DNA from: Nilaparvata lugens
Taxonomy: Eukaryota; Arthropoda; Insecta; Hemiptera; Delphacidae
Assembly: GCF_014356525.2 (NCBI RefSeq)
Contig: NC_052504.1
Span: forward strand, 67,199,383 to 67,263,382
Direction: 5' to 3'
DNA length: 64,000 bases
In this document: one piece after another, positions 22,790-36,300 of the stretch
Layout of the letters: every line of letters starts with the position of its first letter
Numbering within the stretch: the stretch's first letter is position 1
Program-made: the position numbers and the translations under genes
The notes under the pieces: model-generated
What the model was told of the DNA's origin: nothing
The model's database searches: none
The model's input: the letters and a program-made list of their open reading frames with translations, nothing else

Positions 22790-24544
22790 GTCCAGTCAAA
22801 TTCGTATAGTCCGGTCGTTTTTCAGGAAACAGGCCGAAAGAATTTTTCGCGACGGTTCTATATGTATTTTGGGGCGCTGAATGCTAATCTGAAATTTGCT
22901 GACACGCCAGAGGGCGGCTTCAACCCCAAAACTCCCAAAAAAACCCAAAATTTCGGACTTTTTTCAAGTTTTCCATTTAATCTTGAGAACCTTTAACTTT
23001 TCGAGAAAAGGCATTCATAAAAAGCATGTTTTTCATAGATAAATAAATGAATAAAATATTAAAGATAATAGAATTTCCAATAAATTGAGTGGTCGTGCAG
23101 GACTCTACGATTTTTGATTCTGGAGCTAAGAGTTTTCAAAAAAGGGTTTTTTTAAGGGGTTTTCAAAATTATGCAAACCTACCACTTCTACCCTATACAA
23201 CTAGGATCTTTTTCTAGTAATGATAGAAAGCCACACATCAAGTGAATTAACAATATTAATTCTGAACAGAATTCCTTAGGTACCTATTTTTGAATTTAGT
23301 AGTGGTGGGAGGGGGAATACACCCAAAAATAGAAAATCTTGTCCTACAGCCAAAATTCAAATTTTCATTATAATACCTTTTCATGGCCTTCCTAACAAAA
23401 AAGAAACATATTTCGGTTGAAATCACCTTACGAGGGTTATGTTCTATGAGAATCACTAGTTAGATTTCAGTATTTCCTAGTGGGGGGCACACATAAGGAT
23501 ACGTCCAGGATCGAAACTTCAAACACTTATAACTTTTGACTGAATGATCACATCTCCTCGTACTACAGCTCGTTCATATCAGCTCGTCAAGGCGGTTGAA
23601 AATCATGTATCATCTCACTAAAATTTGTTTAAAAAATAGGAAATTCCTCCTTTAGTGTATTTTAGCCCATATTTCAATGCATAGAAAAATGACCGATTTC
23701 TATATTCAAAACTGTGTGTCTCGGTAACTCAGAATGATACTTGGTCTTGATTTAAAGAAAATTATCTCCTCTTTTATGTGAGGTGAATGATTTTTGTAAA
23801 AATATAATCGTGAAGTAAGATACGTTTGATTCAAAAAACTAAGAAATTTGCGATATTTTTTCCATTTTCACAGTCTCGACAGTTTTTCGATATAAACAGT
23901 GATGCAAGATCAATTAAGTCAACTCAGCTTATAGAGCATGAAATTTTCTCTCATTTAAGACCAATCGCAGGTTTCTATCATGTATTGTACTCATTCTAGA
24001 GACTCTTTAATAACAGTAAAATTGCAAGAAGAGTGAGAAAATAGAAAGCATCATTCAATTGGCTGTAACTTTTCAACGGTATTGAAAACAGAAGTATAAT
24101 TCATGGGAGTGAAAAGAGGAGAAAATTCATCACAAACTCGACTACTTTTTGGATTTTTTATCTGAAGTGTTCCACAAGATACGCAACGTTGCACATGCGG
24201 AACTGTGAAAATGGGGGAAATATCACAAATTTCTCGCACATTCAAAGTTGTGTATCTTGTGGAACACTTCAGATAAAAAATCCAAAAAGTAGTCCTGCGC
24301 GACCAGTCAAATCATTGGAAATTTTATTATCTTTGATATTATATAGAGAATGCTTTTTTCGATAAATTCAAGGTTCTCGAGATTAAATGGTAAACTTAAA
24401 AAAAGTCAAAAATGTTGGGGGTGAAGTCGCCCTCTGGCGTGTCAGCAAATTTCAGATTAGAATTTAGCGCCCCAAAATACAGATAGAACCATCGAAAAAA
24501 ATTCTTTCGGGGCTGTTTCCTGAAAAACGACCATTTGACTGGAC
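22790..24544. mobile_element. TA-flanked foldback transposon, non-autonomous (GTCCAGT family, long)
   Basis: The left end GTCCAGTCAAAT and right end ATTTGACTGGAC are inverted, and each is flanked by TA (22788-22789 and 24545-24546). This fits the TA target duplication of Tc1/mariner-type transposition. Inverted repeats extend about 250-320 bases (22790-23108 versus 24292-24544), sharing TTTTCAGGAAACAG, GGGGCGCT, TTTGCTGACACGCCAGAGGG and TTAATCTCGAGAACC-like text. The interior has no transposase, only scattered ORFs under 120 codons. Confidence 0.75.
24141..24293. repeat. Nested hairpin inside the foldback element, ~41-bp arms
   Basis: 24141-24182 (CTACTTTTTGGATTTTTTAT onward) and 24252-24293 (ending ATAAAAAATCCAAAAAGTAG) are reverse complements with about 70 bases between them. 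The hairpin sits at the inner edge of the right terminal repeat. Confidence 0.85.
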
Positions 24545-24573
24545 TATTGGACTACTACTGGACAAGTTGTTAT

Positions 24574-25296
24574 CCTATTATATTAAGCGAGCAATTTCTG
24601 TTTATATTTTTCTATTTTTATATCTGGCTATCTGGTTATATGGTTATTTATGATCAACGGATCTCGGAAACGGCTCTAACGATTTTCACGAAATTTGGAA
24701 TATAGTAGGTTTATGATATCAAACTTCGATTGCACTAGGTCTCATCCCTGAGAAAACTCCCTGAAGGACATGAAAAGGATAATTCATCCTTGGAAAAACA
24801 GATGATGATTCCGTCGTCTGTCGATAACAGAAGATGCGTGTGCCATTGTGGGAGATCAGCTGTGTAATCAATTAGCTTATCGTATCTCGCGAGAAATCTA
24901 GAAATATTTTAATTGAATCGATCAAAATACAGTAATCTGATTTGTTGACATGAGATGGTATATATCATAATATTCAAAGTTAATTATTATTTTACAGTTT
25001 TAAGTGATTAGTGAGTGTTATTTTGTTATTCAATTTGGTATGTAAACAATCTAAATTAGAACTTTTATGTTTTCAAATATTTGGACTGAAAATTTCACTT
25101 GAATTCAAGTGTATGAAACATAACCTACTTTTTGGAATATTAAATATTCCAACTATAAATTTTATAGTGTATGAATCAAAATTCGGGGAAGAAAAAGTTT
25201 TGAGCTGTGCCTGTTAGTCCTTCCCCAATCATTTCAAAGAATTGAGTTCTGTTTATCAATGAATAAATAACGAGCAAAGCTTGGTGCCCCGATATT
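24574..25296 (+). repeat. Dispersed repeat family R2, copy 2
   Basis: Starts CCTATTATATTAAGCGAGC 28 bases after the foldback element. It shares 'CAACGGATCTCGG', 'AACGGCTCTAACGATTTTCA' and 'ATTGCACTAGGTCTCATCC' with 10391-10821. It ends GAGCAAAGCTTGGTGCCCCG, and a second inverted copy of this end (CGGGGCACCGAGCTCCGCTC) lies at 25474-25493. Confidence 0.7.
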
Positions 25297-27085
25297 TGGT
25301 ATTAATAGATAGAATTTACAAAATGTACTTGTTCAGATGATATCTTTATTCCAAAAACCGAACCATTTAAAGATACATTTTGTTCGACTTGTGCTATTTA
25401 CTCCTGTAATGTTAAAAAGTAAATACTACCAACAACACAACATCAGTGACAACCTGTTCCAATTTATGATTAATATCGGGGCACCGAGCTCCGCTCTGGA
25501 GTACCTACAAAAGCATATAAAAATTATTACGAAAGAAGAAATTATAATGAATATTCATAGTTCATACAGAAAGGTTCTATCTAATCACAGTGGATTGAGA
25601 TTAATTCTCGATTAACATGTATACATGCAGAATATTATTATAGGTTATTGTCTCACATGATTCTAGAAATATTTATATTGAAGACAATAATATGCATTAT
25701 ATAGAATTAACGGTTCCAATTCTAATTTATAGAACATGGGTGAGAGAATTGAATTTCTTCTGCAATAACCTGTGAATATTTTTCATATGGATTTCTAGTA
25801 TTGTGTGGATATTATAAGGTTATGATAGGATGATATGGATATGGGTTTTTATTGTAAATAATTTCCATGAAATAAAATTTTCAACTTTTATATTATTATA
25901 AAGTCTCTATAAAATAAATGACAAATACTGTAGGCCCACTCAACTAACTAGAATGATTGATTGGAATAACTCAAGTAAATAACGATTTTCTGATATAGGA
26001 TACATATATAATTCCATGAAATCTTATTATAAGAACTAGGGAGAATTGTAGAATGTCCTTAATTACAAAGATCCAAGTTCATTACAACACATTTTTGTAT
26101 AACAAATTTATATTGTGATGAAAGACAATGACAAGGCGAATTATGACTGACTAACAAATAATATGGCAAATAATAGATCACAATAATCCAGTGACGAGGA
26201 TTTTTGATACCGTAGAAAGTTATGTGTATCGAAATAAGTTCATTCATTTATCAAATTACATTCTCTTGAATTGGAAAGTATTAATAAATTAAAAACGTCA
26301 ACAAGCTAGATTCTATTTGTGGAAGTATGTTCCAGTATCTCCAGTTTTATGAATTTCACAAAATTTGGGAAATAGGGTAGGCCTATATGAGCTGGACTGA
26401 ATTTTCACATTATCTTGTGAATGATAAATGATATATATCCTACAATTTTTTAATATTATATATATTTATATCCTATATTTGTAGTTTTTAATAAAAATCT
26501 AAAGTATACTTCCACTAAAAATATAATATAACGCTTGAGCACTTATTATTGATTCAATTTTTTGTCAACTTTAGTCATCTCTACTCAGGACATACACACT
26601 AAAACATCAATTATCTGGCAACATGCACTCACTCATCAAAATGCAAAATGTATGATTGTAAAATATAGGTCACAAATAAAACACTCAAACTATAACAACA
26701 TAGTTCTGTTACAAATTAAAATATAGCACAAATACCAAGAGTTCCACGAGATGTCACATTATAACATGTAAAAAATCACAGTCCATTTTGGAAGCAATGA
26801 TGATTTGTATCTTTTGAAGAATAAAGCAATACTTTTTTGATCACTAAAATACAATTTTAAGGGATTATATTATTACATTTTTTGAAAGTTATGCGAATTA
26901 GGGAAGTTGTCACTCTCATTTCAAACACATACCACATTTGATGATTGTTCAGTTCCAATGAAAAGTCGAGAACATATTTTCCTAGCTTGCTATCAGATGT
27001 ATGGAGTTGAATTTTGTAATCTTCTATTGAGGAAAATACATGGATGTAAAAGTTTTTTTCAATGTTTTTGTTGCACACATCTGCA
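25297..27085. other. Region 3' of the transporter gene; holds its unresolved 3' UTR
   Basis: AT-rich. The minus-strand transcript of the transporter must end in here. Only variant signals (ATTAAA-type at about 26448-26455) are visible, so I do not place a poly(A) site. The 92-codon ORF at 25337-25615 has no motif. Confidence 0.35.
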
Positions 27086-27396
27086 CTACAGCTTTGTCAC
27101 ATACTTTGTGGGCTCAGGTGGAGTTTTGACTTTGTTGAGTTTGTCCTGGATGTCCTGCAGTGACATGCCTTTGGTGTTGGGCACGCAGTAGTAGACGAAT
27201 ACGAAGGCGACACCACAAGAGGCGCCGAATATGCCGAATGCAAAATGGGTGCCGAGGCGGATGCAAATGTTGGCGAAGAATTTGGTGACGAAGAAGGAAA
27301 GAAGGAAGGTGAACGAAGTGATCACAGCTGAAGCTAATGCTTTCATGTTGGGTGCAAACATCTCTCCCATCACAGCCCAAGGCAACGGACCCAATC
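27086..27396 (-). CDS. Transporter last coding exon (residues 385-487, stop)
   Basis: Acceptor TGTTTTCAG, stop TAG at 27088-27086. It encodes GLGPLPWAVMGEMFAPN, TM11-TM12 and PNTKGMSLQDIQDKL, then a short cytosolic tail ending TKL. Confidence 0.93.
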
Positions 27397-30300
27397 CTGA
27401 AAACATGTATTTAAAATTATAGCAACTCAATTCGAAAGCCACCACTGAATGAAAACTCGAATATCTACAATGAGTAGAATATCTAACTATGTTTCAAATG
27501 ATAATATTCACTTGTGATATTTTATAGCTACCTCTATATGTTCACCAAATATGGCTCTTTAACATATATACTCTAAATTTTCTTAAATATATTTTTTGAA
27601 TAATATCACCAGCTATTCCTCATAATATGAGTAAAGTATTGGAAATATAGAAATTGAGAATAGCAGAGCCCAAAAAACATCTTGTGGTTGTAAGAATGCA
27701 TAAAATATATATTTAAAAAAAGTTAGAGTATATGTCAGACAGCCATATTTTGTGAACATAGCTATAAAATATCACATGTTAAATTTTTTGTTGGATTTTA
27801 TAGAGTTAATAATGAATTATTTGAATAATTCACCTATTCATGAGATGGATGAGTTGGACTATAAGATAAAATAATAAACTGAATTGTAAGATAAGGTATT
27901 GAAAAGTGTTATACAGCTCTTCTATTTTGAATACTACCTATCTACTGCTTTAATAAATATATATTCCATTCCAATTTTTTTTTCATTTGTATTAGAGAGG
28001 TACTGATATAAACATGATTTCCATGGATTAAATAGTACCAGGCTTAATTTTTAGGATTCAATTTATTTCATAAGCATGGTATCGCACGCAATTTTCTTGA
28101 TATCAGAAGAATATATTGTAATCTCAATTGATGTGTCATCAAATATCTCGAAGATCTCTGCAACCGCAAATATTGATAACAGAAAAACTCATTATATTAT
28201 GTGCATAACGTATCTGAAAATGAGATTCACACAATCCAATTTATTAATCATTATTTATAATAATAAATTCAGAAAGAAATACCCAGTTTCTAGGACACTT
28301 ATTGGATATTAAATGTTATGGCCAATTATGACTTTGATGAATCTCTTTAGATATTCAATCTCATTAGATTTAATCAGTGTCCTAGAAGCCAGGCCTAGAA
28401 TTAGCAAGTCTCCAATTAAAAATACAAATTTACTTCCCGATAAAAAAAACCTGACTTTATTGAAGAATTTCACTGCATGCATGATCAAATAATATTCAAT
28501 TCTATCATTTTCGTTTCAACTTATATAATTATTATGTGTTCAAGAGGATGGATTCAAATACTTGTAAATATAGAATTAAACTTCCGTTCCATAACTAGTT
28601 TTAAAGCATGGATTTTAAAGTATCCTATATGAGAGTTGACATTGTAAAATGACAATCGTACACATTTTCTATCTATGACTTCATCAGAGTATAATATTCA
28701 GTTCGAGTCAGATAAGTAGAGAATATTTCATTATAATATATTATTCTAAAAATTATTCTGAAATTTATATTCTCCATAAATTTTAGGGAAAAGGAAAGAG
28801 AATCAATCTATCATTATCAAAGATTTGAATTCCATCAAATTCCCTCATATTCCAAATATATTGAAAAGTAATATCATGTTATAGTGAGATTTTTAAAAGT
28901 TGTACTTTGTTTCAACATACCTGAGCAGAATACGAAAATGTAGAGTACTAAGCTGAAAATAGGTACCCATCCAAAATAAACAACTGCATCCATTTTCTCT
29001 TCTTCCATGTAGAAGTAGATTCCAAGAAGCACCTGAAATAATATGAATGAGAATAAATCAATCATTTTTAAATTACCTGATATAACAGGATCTTCTCACT
29101 GTGAAAAAATTCAAAAACAGTATAGTCATAATCAATTAGAGAATTATTGCAAAAAGTTAATCCAATACATAAAGTTCTAATGGCAATAATAATTATTGTT
29201 CAAGCACTATTTTTAGGCAGCTATAAAAGTATCTAGGATGACTGAGGATGAGGGTGCTACATTCATGTATTAAAATATTATTGATGATAATCATAATATT
29301 AATTATTGGTCACTTATACGAGGGTCTGAAGTTCTCAACCCAGCATACAATAATATTGATGATGATGCTATGAAATTTGAATTTTTAATCAATAAAACTA
29401 AAACGATTTGCTTAGAAAAGAACAACGAATATTGTGTTCTCATTATTTAAAATGTATTTATAAAATGGAAAAAAATATTTTGAATTGTTGATAATCAAAA
29501 TATTATTCCAAACATATGAGGAAAATTCCATCAGGCCTGATCCACCTATTAAGATAAGGAGTGGCCGTAGTCGAGTGGATCAGATGCTGGCTTTATAATT
29601 CAGAGGCCCGGGTTCAAATCCTAGCCCGGGCAAGATATTTATCTCGGGCCACTCCCGTGTTTCGGATGGACACGTTAAGTCGTCGGTGCTGGCTGCCTAA
29701 AAAGCAGTCGTTAGGTCATGTCAGAGGCCCTGAAATTGATCAGCTGCGACCTGAAAACTCTGACACCAGACCTGAGCCAGCCAGGTCACTCGATATTATT
29801 ATTATACCTATTAAGCTAGATCTATATAGGCTACTTTTAATTAAAAAACCTAAAATAATTCCAGAAACGATTTTTGCAAATGTGTCTGAATACATTGTTG
29901 TTTCTTAATTCACAGGTCATTCATATACATTATGTTTAGGCAAATATTAACGAAATACATCAATACCCACCTCAATTGGTACCTGATTCACATGCAAAAT
30001 AACCATACTTTTCTTATTCTGCTCACCCAAAAATACCAGTGACTGATTAACTCCTGTAGGAAATGAAGAATAAGATCATTTTCCAGAGAAATTTCACAAG
30101 GAATGGAATAATGGGCTGAATAAGAGGCAGCACTTATATAGAAATAAATTTACTCTGCACCTTCTAATCATTGTGAATGTTTTACCTGAGCTACACAAGT
30201 TCCAGCGGCGGATATGAGCAGTGGTATCTTGAAGCCAAGCTTCCTGGTCAATGGAGCAGTGAAGCAGGCAGAGATGAGCTGCACTCCACCGACAATCATG

Positions 30301-33300
30301 GCTGAGTATTTCGGCTCCAGAGATGAGCCGGTCTTCACGAAAATCGGCTGCACATAGAATTGAATGACGTTGATTCCACTCAGTTGTTGTAAGGATAGAA
30401 GTCCGACACTCACGTAGAGTGCTTTCAAGTTGCCTCGGTTTGTTATCAAGTCACGCAGTGATACTTTCTTTTCACTTGATTCTTCCAGAAATGCCTGGAA
30501 AAGAAAAAAAATAATCATTAGCATTGCATGAAAAGTGTCATGGAAATATCAGATGTGTGAATTTTTCAATTATTTGTTGAAAAATGTATTAGTTTTACGG
30601 CTACGGTGACTTCTTGTGCCTACGGCGACTTCTTTGTATGAAAATTGATAAAGGCTTTTCACATAGGCTCTATTTGAATTTTACCATGAATGTCTCAATC
30701 TTGATTTGAACTTTCAAATCAAGCTATATAACTATCTTCATTTGAACTCTATAAATTCCACATTCCTCATTAAATTCTATTAATTAAGGATTATTTTCGA
30801 AATCCCAAATGCTCATCATTATTTTGAATTTGGCTTTGTCTCCTATTTAATTTTGCTAACATTTTTCCATATTTGAAATATTATGTGATATTGTGATGCA
30901 ATGTCTTGCACTTGGTAGTGATATAATTATGCAATGAGATGCATGCAAAAACATTCTACAATTTAATACTGTATTCTGTACGGTACCTTCATAGATCTAC
31001 TTGGCCTCAATTAAAGAAATATATACGGGTCGGTAAACTTTTAGAAATTAGGTACTGTATTTAGAAAATGTATCCCCTGCACTAACGATCATTGTTGTAT
31101 TTTTAGCATACGGTACATGTTTATTGTGAATTTTTACATAAATATGGAAATTGTCATGTGAAGTTCATAAAAAATATAGAAATAGTCTCTTTTGTTGAGT
31201 ATTTGTGATATATTGTATTAGCAATAATTCATTTCACAAGTATCATCACCGATAGTGACATTCTTGGTGTATTTGGAACAAATATCCTGTTCAAGTGTAT
31301 TTTGGACAAGTATTATAGTATCAGCATGCATCCCTGTTCTCAAATATCCTTCCAAGTGAGATTCAATTCAATAGCAATATTATCATTGTAGTGTAAGGTA
31401 TACGCTGGAAAATGGTAGATTCAACTAGAGCTTTTTTATTGTTATTGAAAGATTGTTTACCTCAATTTGAGTGATTTCCTTCTCAACAGCATCATGTGAA
31501 ATGTTTCCTCTCAGCCACCTCAGAGATTTGGCTGCATCAGTTCGCCTGCCCGATGCCAGCAAATAGTGAGGTGACTCTGGCATCCAAATGAAAGTGATGA
31601 TGAACAGAATCGGCAAGATCACTGACACAAGAATCAGGTTGTTGTAGGAGAGGAATGGACCAGCACAATACTCAATCATGAATCCAGCTGACAGGAAAAG
31701 TTCGATGACAGAGCCCAGAGCTCCTCTCAATTTATCCTGAAATAAGAAAGAAGAAAAGTAGCATTAGTGGTGACTAGTTGCAAATTTGGATGAATTGGAT
31801 AATTGTGGTTCAATTAGATTTATCGGAGCCTCACAGTAATTTTCAAATACTTTATACGATAGTAGGCTACTAGCTATGATATTTCGCTATTCTAGTCTCT
31901 TGGGTCATGAATTTGATGGTATAGCCTTGTGCATTCAACATAAATTCAATTCTTCAAAGTGATATCACTTTTTTGTGACAAACACAAATATTTGAACTAT
32001 ATAAAATTTAAGAACTATTCTAGAAAATGAACTTCACTACTGTTAACCGATTCTTTGAATTAATATGAGTTACTGCAAGTATTTTCATCAATCACCATTC
32101 ATTAGCCTCTCAATTTATTTTCTCTAGTACGGTATCGATTTTTTTTATTTATTCCATCCATTGCCATAGGTTTCACAACCACCTTCAATGTTGTCATGTG
32201 GTATTTTAGCACCACAAAATATTTTTGAAATGAACTACTGAACTTTAATAGAATTATAAAATGGAAAAGAAAGATAACCTAGTCAAAGAACCACTCAAGT
32301 AAAATCGAGTGTTGTTAGTGATAAAAGAGTAATCGTATTATCTAAAATGATAAGAAAAAACATGCATAATTGTGATTCAACAACTATCAGGATCCATTGG
32401 CAGAATTAAAGATTATAAAGCAGCTTATTTATTATTGGCAGGTCATAAAAAATAAAAGTTTGCATGTACATTTGAGGTTAGAATTATTTGTTTACACTTT
32501 TAAATGAATCGATCTAGAATAAATTGATAGTTATTTGAATCAATACCTAACAAATCAGCTGATTGTTCGATCAACCAGTACAAGTTGAATTATAAAGTTG
32601 TACTCACAAAAGGTGTATAATATATACTGAGGAAGATTTATGTAAATAAATAGGGACAACTATTATTGCATAAATATTTATTACAATCTAAAAAAGTACA
32701 AAAAATCAAGGGTATACAAAACTCGTATAAAAAACTAAATATATGTTACATGTTAGCATCGTATATCGCGATTTATTTATCAGAATAGTTTAAGACAATC
32801 ACTCCATATATTTGTATAAATACTTTTATTTATTTTTTCTATTATAAAGTTGAAGAAACCCTGAATCTGAAGCAACCAATTGTATTGAGTTTGTTAAATT
32901 AAAAGCCAATCATAAAGAAGCTTACAAATCGTACAAGGAAGAGATAATTTTTTTCTGAAAACCACCTTCTTCTGGCTTGTGATCTCGTTCTGAAAGGATA
33001 CACATGGAAATTAGGGTTCTTTCTTCCTTTTAAATTGTAAAAATTATCAAGCCAATCCCTCTTTTAAATGTGAACTATTTGTAATTAATGTTTATTTATC
33101 TGTGAACTCGGTGTTGTTGAAGAGTTTGTAATTGTAATCAATTCCCATAAATATATCTTTAATTCGGAAAGAAATCTATAAGAAATCTGGACCACGCGCG
33201 AGCCCAGCCGAGACAAAAAGGACCTGCATAATTAATTATTGGAATTAATTAATTCATTCTACGAGACCGTCAAGAACATCATTAATGTGAGTGTTAGATC

Positions 33301-36300
33301 AAACGAGCTCGTTTTATAAAGGCCTTTTGTTAAGAGTTGGGGAATTAATCAAAGCGCTATATAAATAAATTCGAATCAAGGAAATTTTGCAACGTGTTGA
33401 GTGCTATCATATAGTTTATAAGAACATTTTATGAATTTTATTTGATATATGTAGGAAGCTTACTTCCATGCATGGCACGGACTCATTAAAAACCCTGAGA
33501 TTTTATTTTTTTAATATCAATTTTATTAATTATTATTTGCTAATTGATCAAAGCATGTCCTATTAAATCTACAGACCGAACAGGTTTTAAATTGTAGAAT
33601 TCTGAATTGACTGGAAGTCCACGCATCAGTATTAGATATAATATATTTATAATCTTTTAAGCTCACAATTGTGAATGCCAGTAAACCTTGTGATAATTAT
33701 TCAAATATTAGAAAAGAATTTATATATATATATATTGAAAATTTATAGATATAAGAAAATTTTATATATATTGTTTTATATATGGTTATGGGAATATATG
33801 TTGTGTTTTATGTCAGCATACAAAATCATAGAAGTTTATTTTATCCTAATTCATCTCGTGCTATACAGTTTGAGCTGTCTTGGTACCAAGAAAAAATATT
33901 CAGCAGCATATAAAATTATTGAATCAATTAATATCGATCTTATTAAGAGCATTCAGTACTTATCATCCGTTGATGATAGTCATACTAGTCTGCCAGAAAA
34001 AACATATTGATAATTATATTAATAAGGTTCCAGTTATTTCATATAAGAATCCAGAGAGCTTTAAGAACTGGCGTTGTAAGTTCTAAGGAATTTCAGAAGG
34101 ATAAATTGGTGAATACCTGTATTCATGACAAGCGTTTTAAGGATCAACTAGAAAAAACCATAGTTGGCCTTCATTATTCTCTATTGTATACATGGTTACT
34201 GATAATCAGTCATCAACTATCTTTTTGATTTCCTTATTGGTATTCTTCAAGAACTTCACAGAGGCAGCGGTAAGAATTATTAATCACCAGTCATTGAACC
34301 CTGTGGTGATTAAATATATTTGGAAAATTCATGTATCTACCACTGAGCTAGAGCTGCGGTTTGAACACAGCAATTTTGCGAGCCGGACGGCCTTGACTAT
34401 TTGTAAATTTATTCGCAAATTAGGGACTTTAGCAACTGCTCTTATATACTAAATTTACCATTTTACATAATATCACCCAACAAGTGGGGCAAAGGTTTAC
34501 CATTTCACATAATGGCTTCACAACGTGGGACTCTATCATAAGAGATGAACCCCCAGGAAGTACGTTTTCACAATCTGAAGATTATGTTTTTATGTTGTCA
34601 AGTAGTATCGTCATTACTATTATAGTCTTTTTTATCCAAACATTTTGGAATTCAATGGTAGGCCAACATTTTTGATCCAAGGGTTTATCTCATAACAAAC
34701 AGTAAATACGAGTTATGTTGTAGCTACTTCTATAGTTGGAGTTTTATATTACCGTACATAGTGTGTATTTTTATCACAGAATAAGCATACTTATTATACT
34801 TGTGTACCTTTCTCAATGGTCTTACACAATAATGTAAATTGATTAATTATTTGAATGATGAATCGAATGAATTTATCACTTCTTAAAAATGTAATCTTCC
34901 ATTCCAGTTTATTTCCATTTATCTCCAAAACATATTTTACCATTCATCAAACCTCTAACATATTCTATTTTTTATCAATAACTCTCTCAACTGCAAAATC
35001 ACACCTTCTAAAGCTATATGCGTCACACCTAAATAAGCTAGTTGCGTAGCTTATTTACATTTAGTTGACACTCTATTTGAATTTGCACTCTGAATGACAA
35101 AATGAGTAATTTATCCATTTATTTATTCATCAATGATAAAAACATATAATGTTATAAATATACAGGGTAATTCATAATTATGGTAAAATAATTTAATACG
35201 TGATAGTAGAGGTAAAAATAAGAAAAAAGTTCTTATAAACATATATCCATAAACGCTTCATTAGCGAGCTATAGTGAAAGATTTCGCCCGGAATTCAGTT
35301 CCTCTGGTGAAATACACCGATGCTGAATTGTTTGGGGACTAGTTTTTGAAAAACTTATGCTGGATTCATATGGAAAAATATCTGAAAAACTGAATTAAAC
35401 TAGTCTGGAAGCTGTAGTGTGAGTAGTTTTTGAGAAAAAAGTTGAAATATGCAAAAAATCTAAGTAGAAAAACACAGACTTCTACGTTTGATGCCCAATA
35501 ACTTTCTTTAATGACCAGTAAACAAATAATTTTTCACAATAAAAATTGTAGAGAATTTAATTCTGAAAAAATTATGTAACCTATGTGTGAACTAAATTTG
35601 AATAAGAGTTGGATAAAATGTATTCTTATGTAGTACATTACACCACAAAAATTTGCTGTTTTATGAGGAGAGAACTAATAACTCATAAGTTGTAGCTGAT
35701 TGCAAATAAAATATTCGTTTTTTATGAGAAGTTTTTTCTTATATGAAAGTAGCATATCTAAATGACATTAAACTTATACCAAAAGACTAGTAGATTATGC
35801 CATTAAGCCTGGGAGGAAGCTCGAACAGAAGTAGATGATCTCCTATGATTCCTGCCCAAATGCTTACTGAAAACTGATGTTGTGGAAGATTGGGATTGAT
35901 GGCATGAGGATTCTCAGCTACCCAAATATGCTAGTTGTGGACGTTAACGATAGCTGTTCTTGTAAAGTGTGCCTCGTCGGTAAATAAAACGGTTGTTAAA
36001 AAGTTTGGGTAAACAAATTTTACTAAAAACCATCGGCAAATACCAGCACGGGGAATACAGTCTCGTGGCAATAGAGTATGAACTTTCTGGAGGTGGTATG
36101 GATGTAATTGTTGCTCTTTTAGTATCCTCCAAATAATAGATTAATTGACATTGAACTGCACTGACAATTCTCTTGTGTTCTTCTCGGGATGTTCATAAAT
36201 TTCATTAAGAACTTGTTCTTCTAACTCAACAGTCTTATTAGATCGGGGTCTGCCTGCATAAATGTGCTCTTTGGATATCAAAGAATCTGTCTCAGACAGA

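Noticed and set aside
29556..29632. Functional tRNA gene
   Set aside because: The A and B boxes are present, but the fold is imperfect and the sequence continues into a SINE body with an ATT tail and TSD.
29561..29908. 115-codon + strand ORF
   Set aside because: Coincides with the tRNA-derived SINE; it is not a gene.
33675..34675. Naming the ORF cluster as a virus-derived gene
   Set aside because: No recognisable viral motif; it is reported only as an unexplained cluster.
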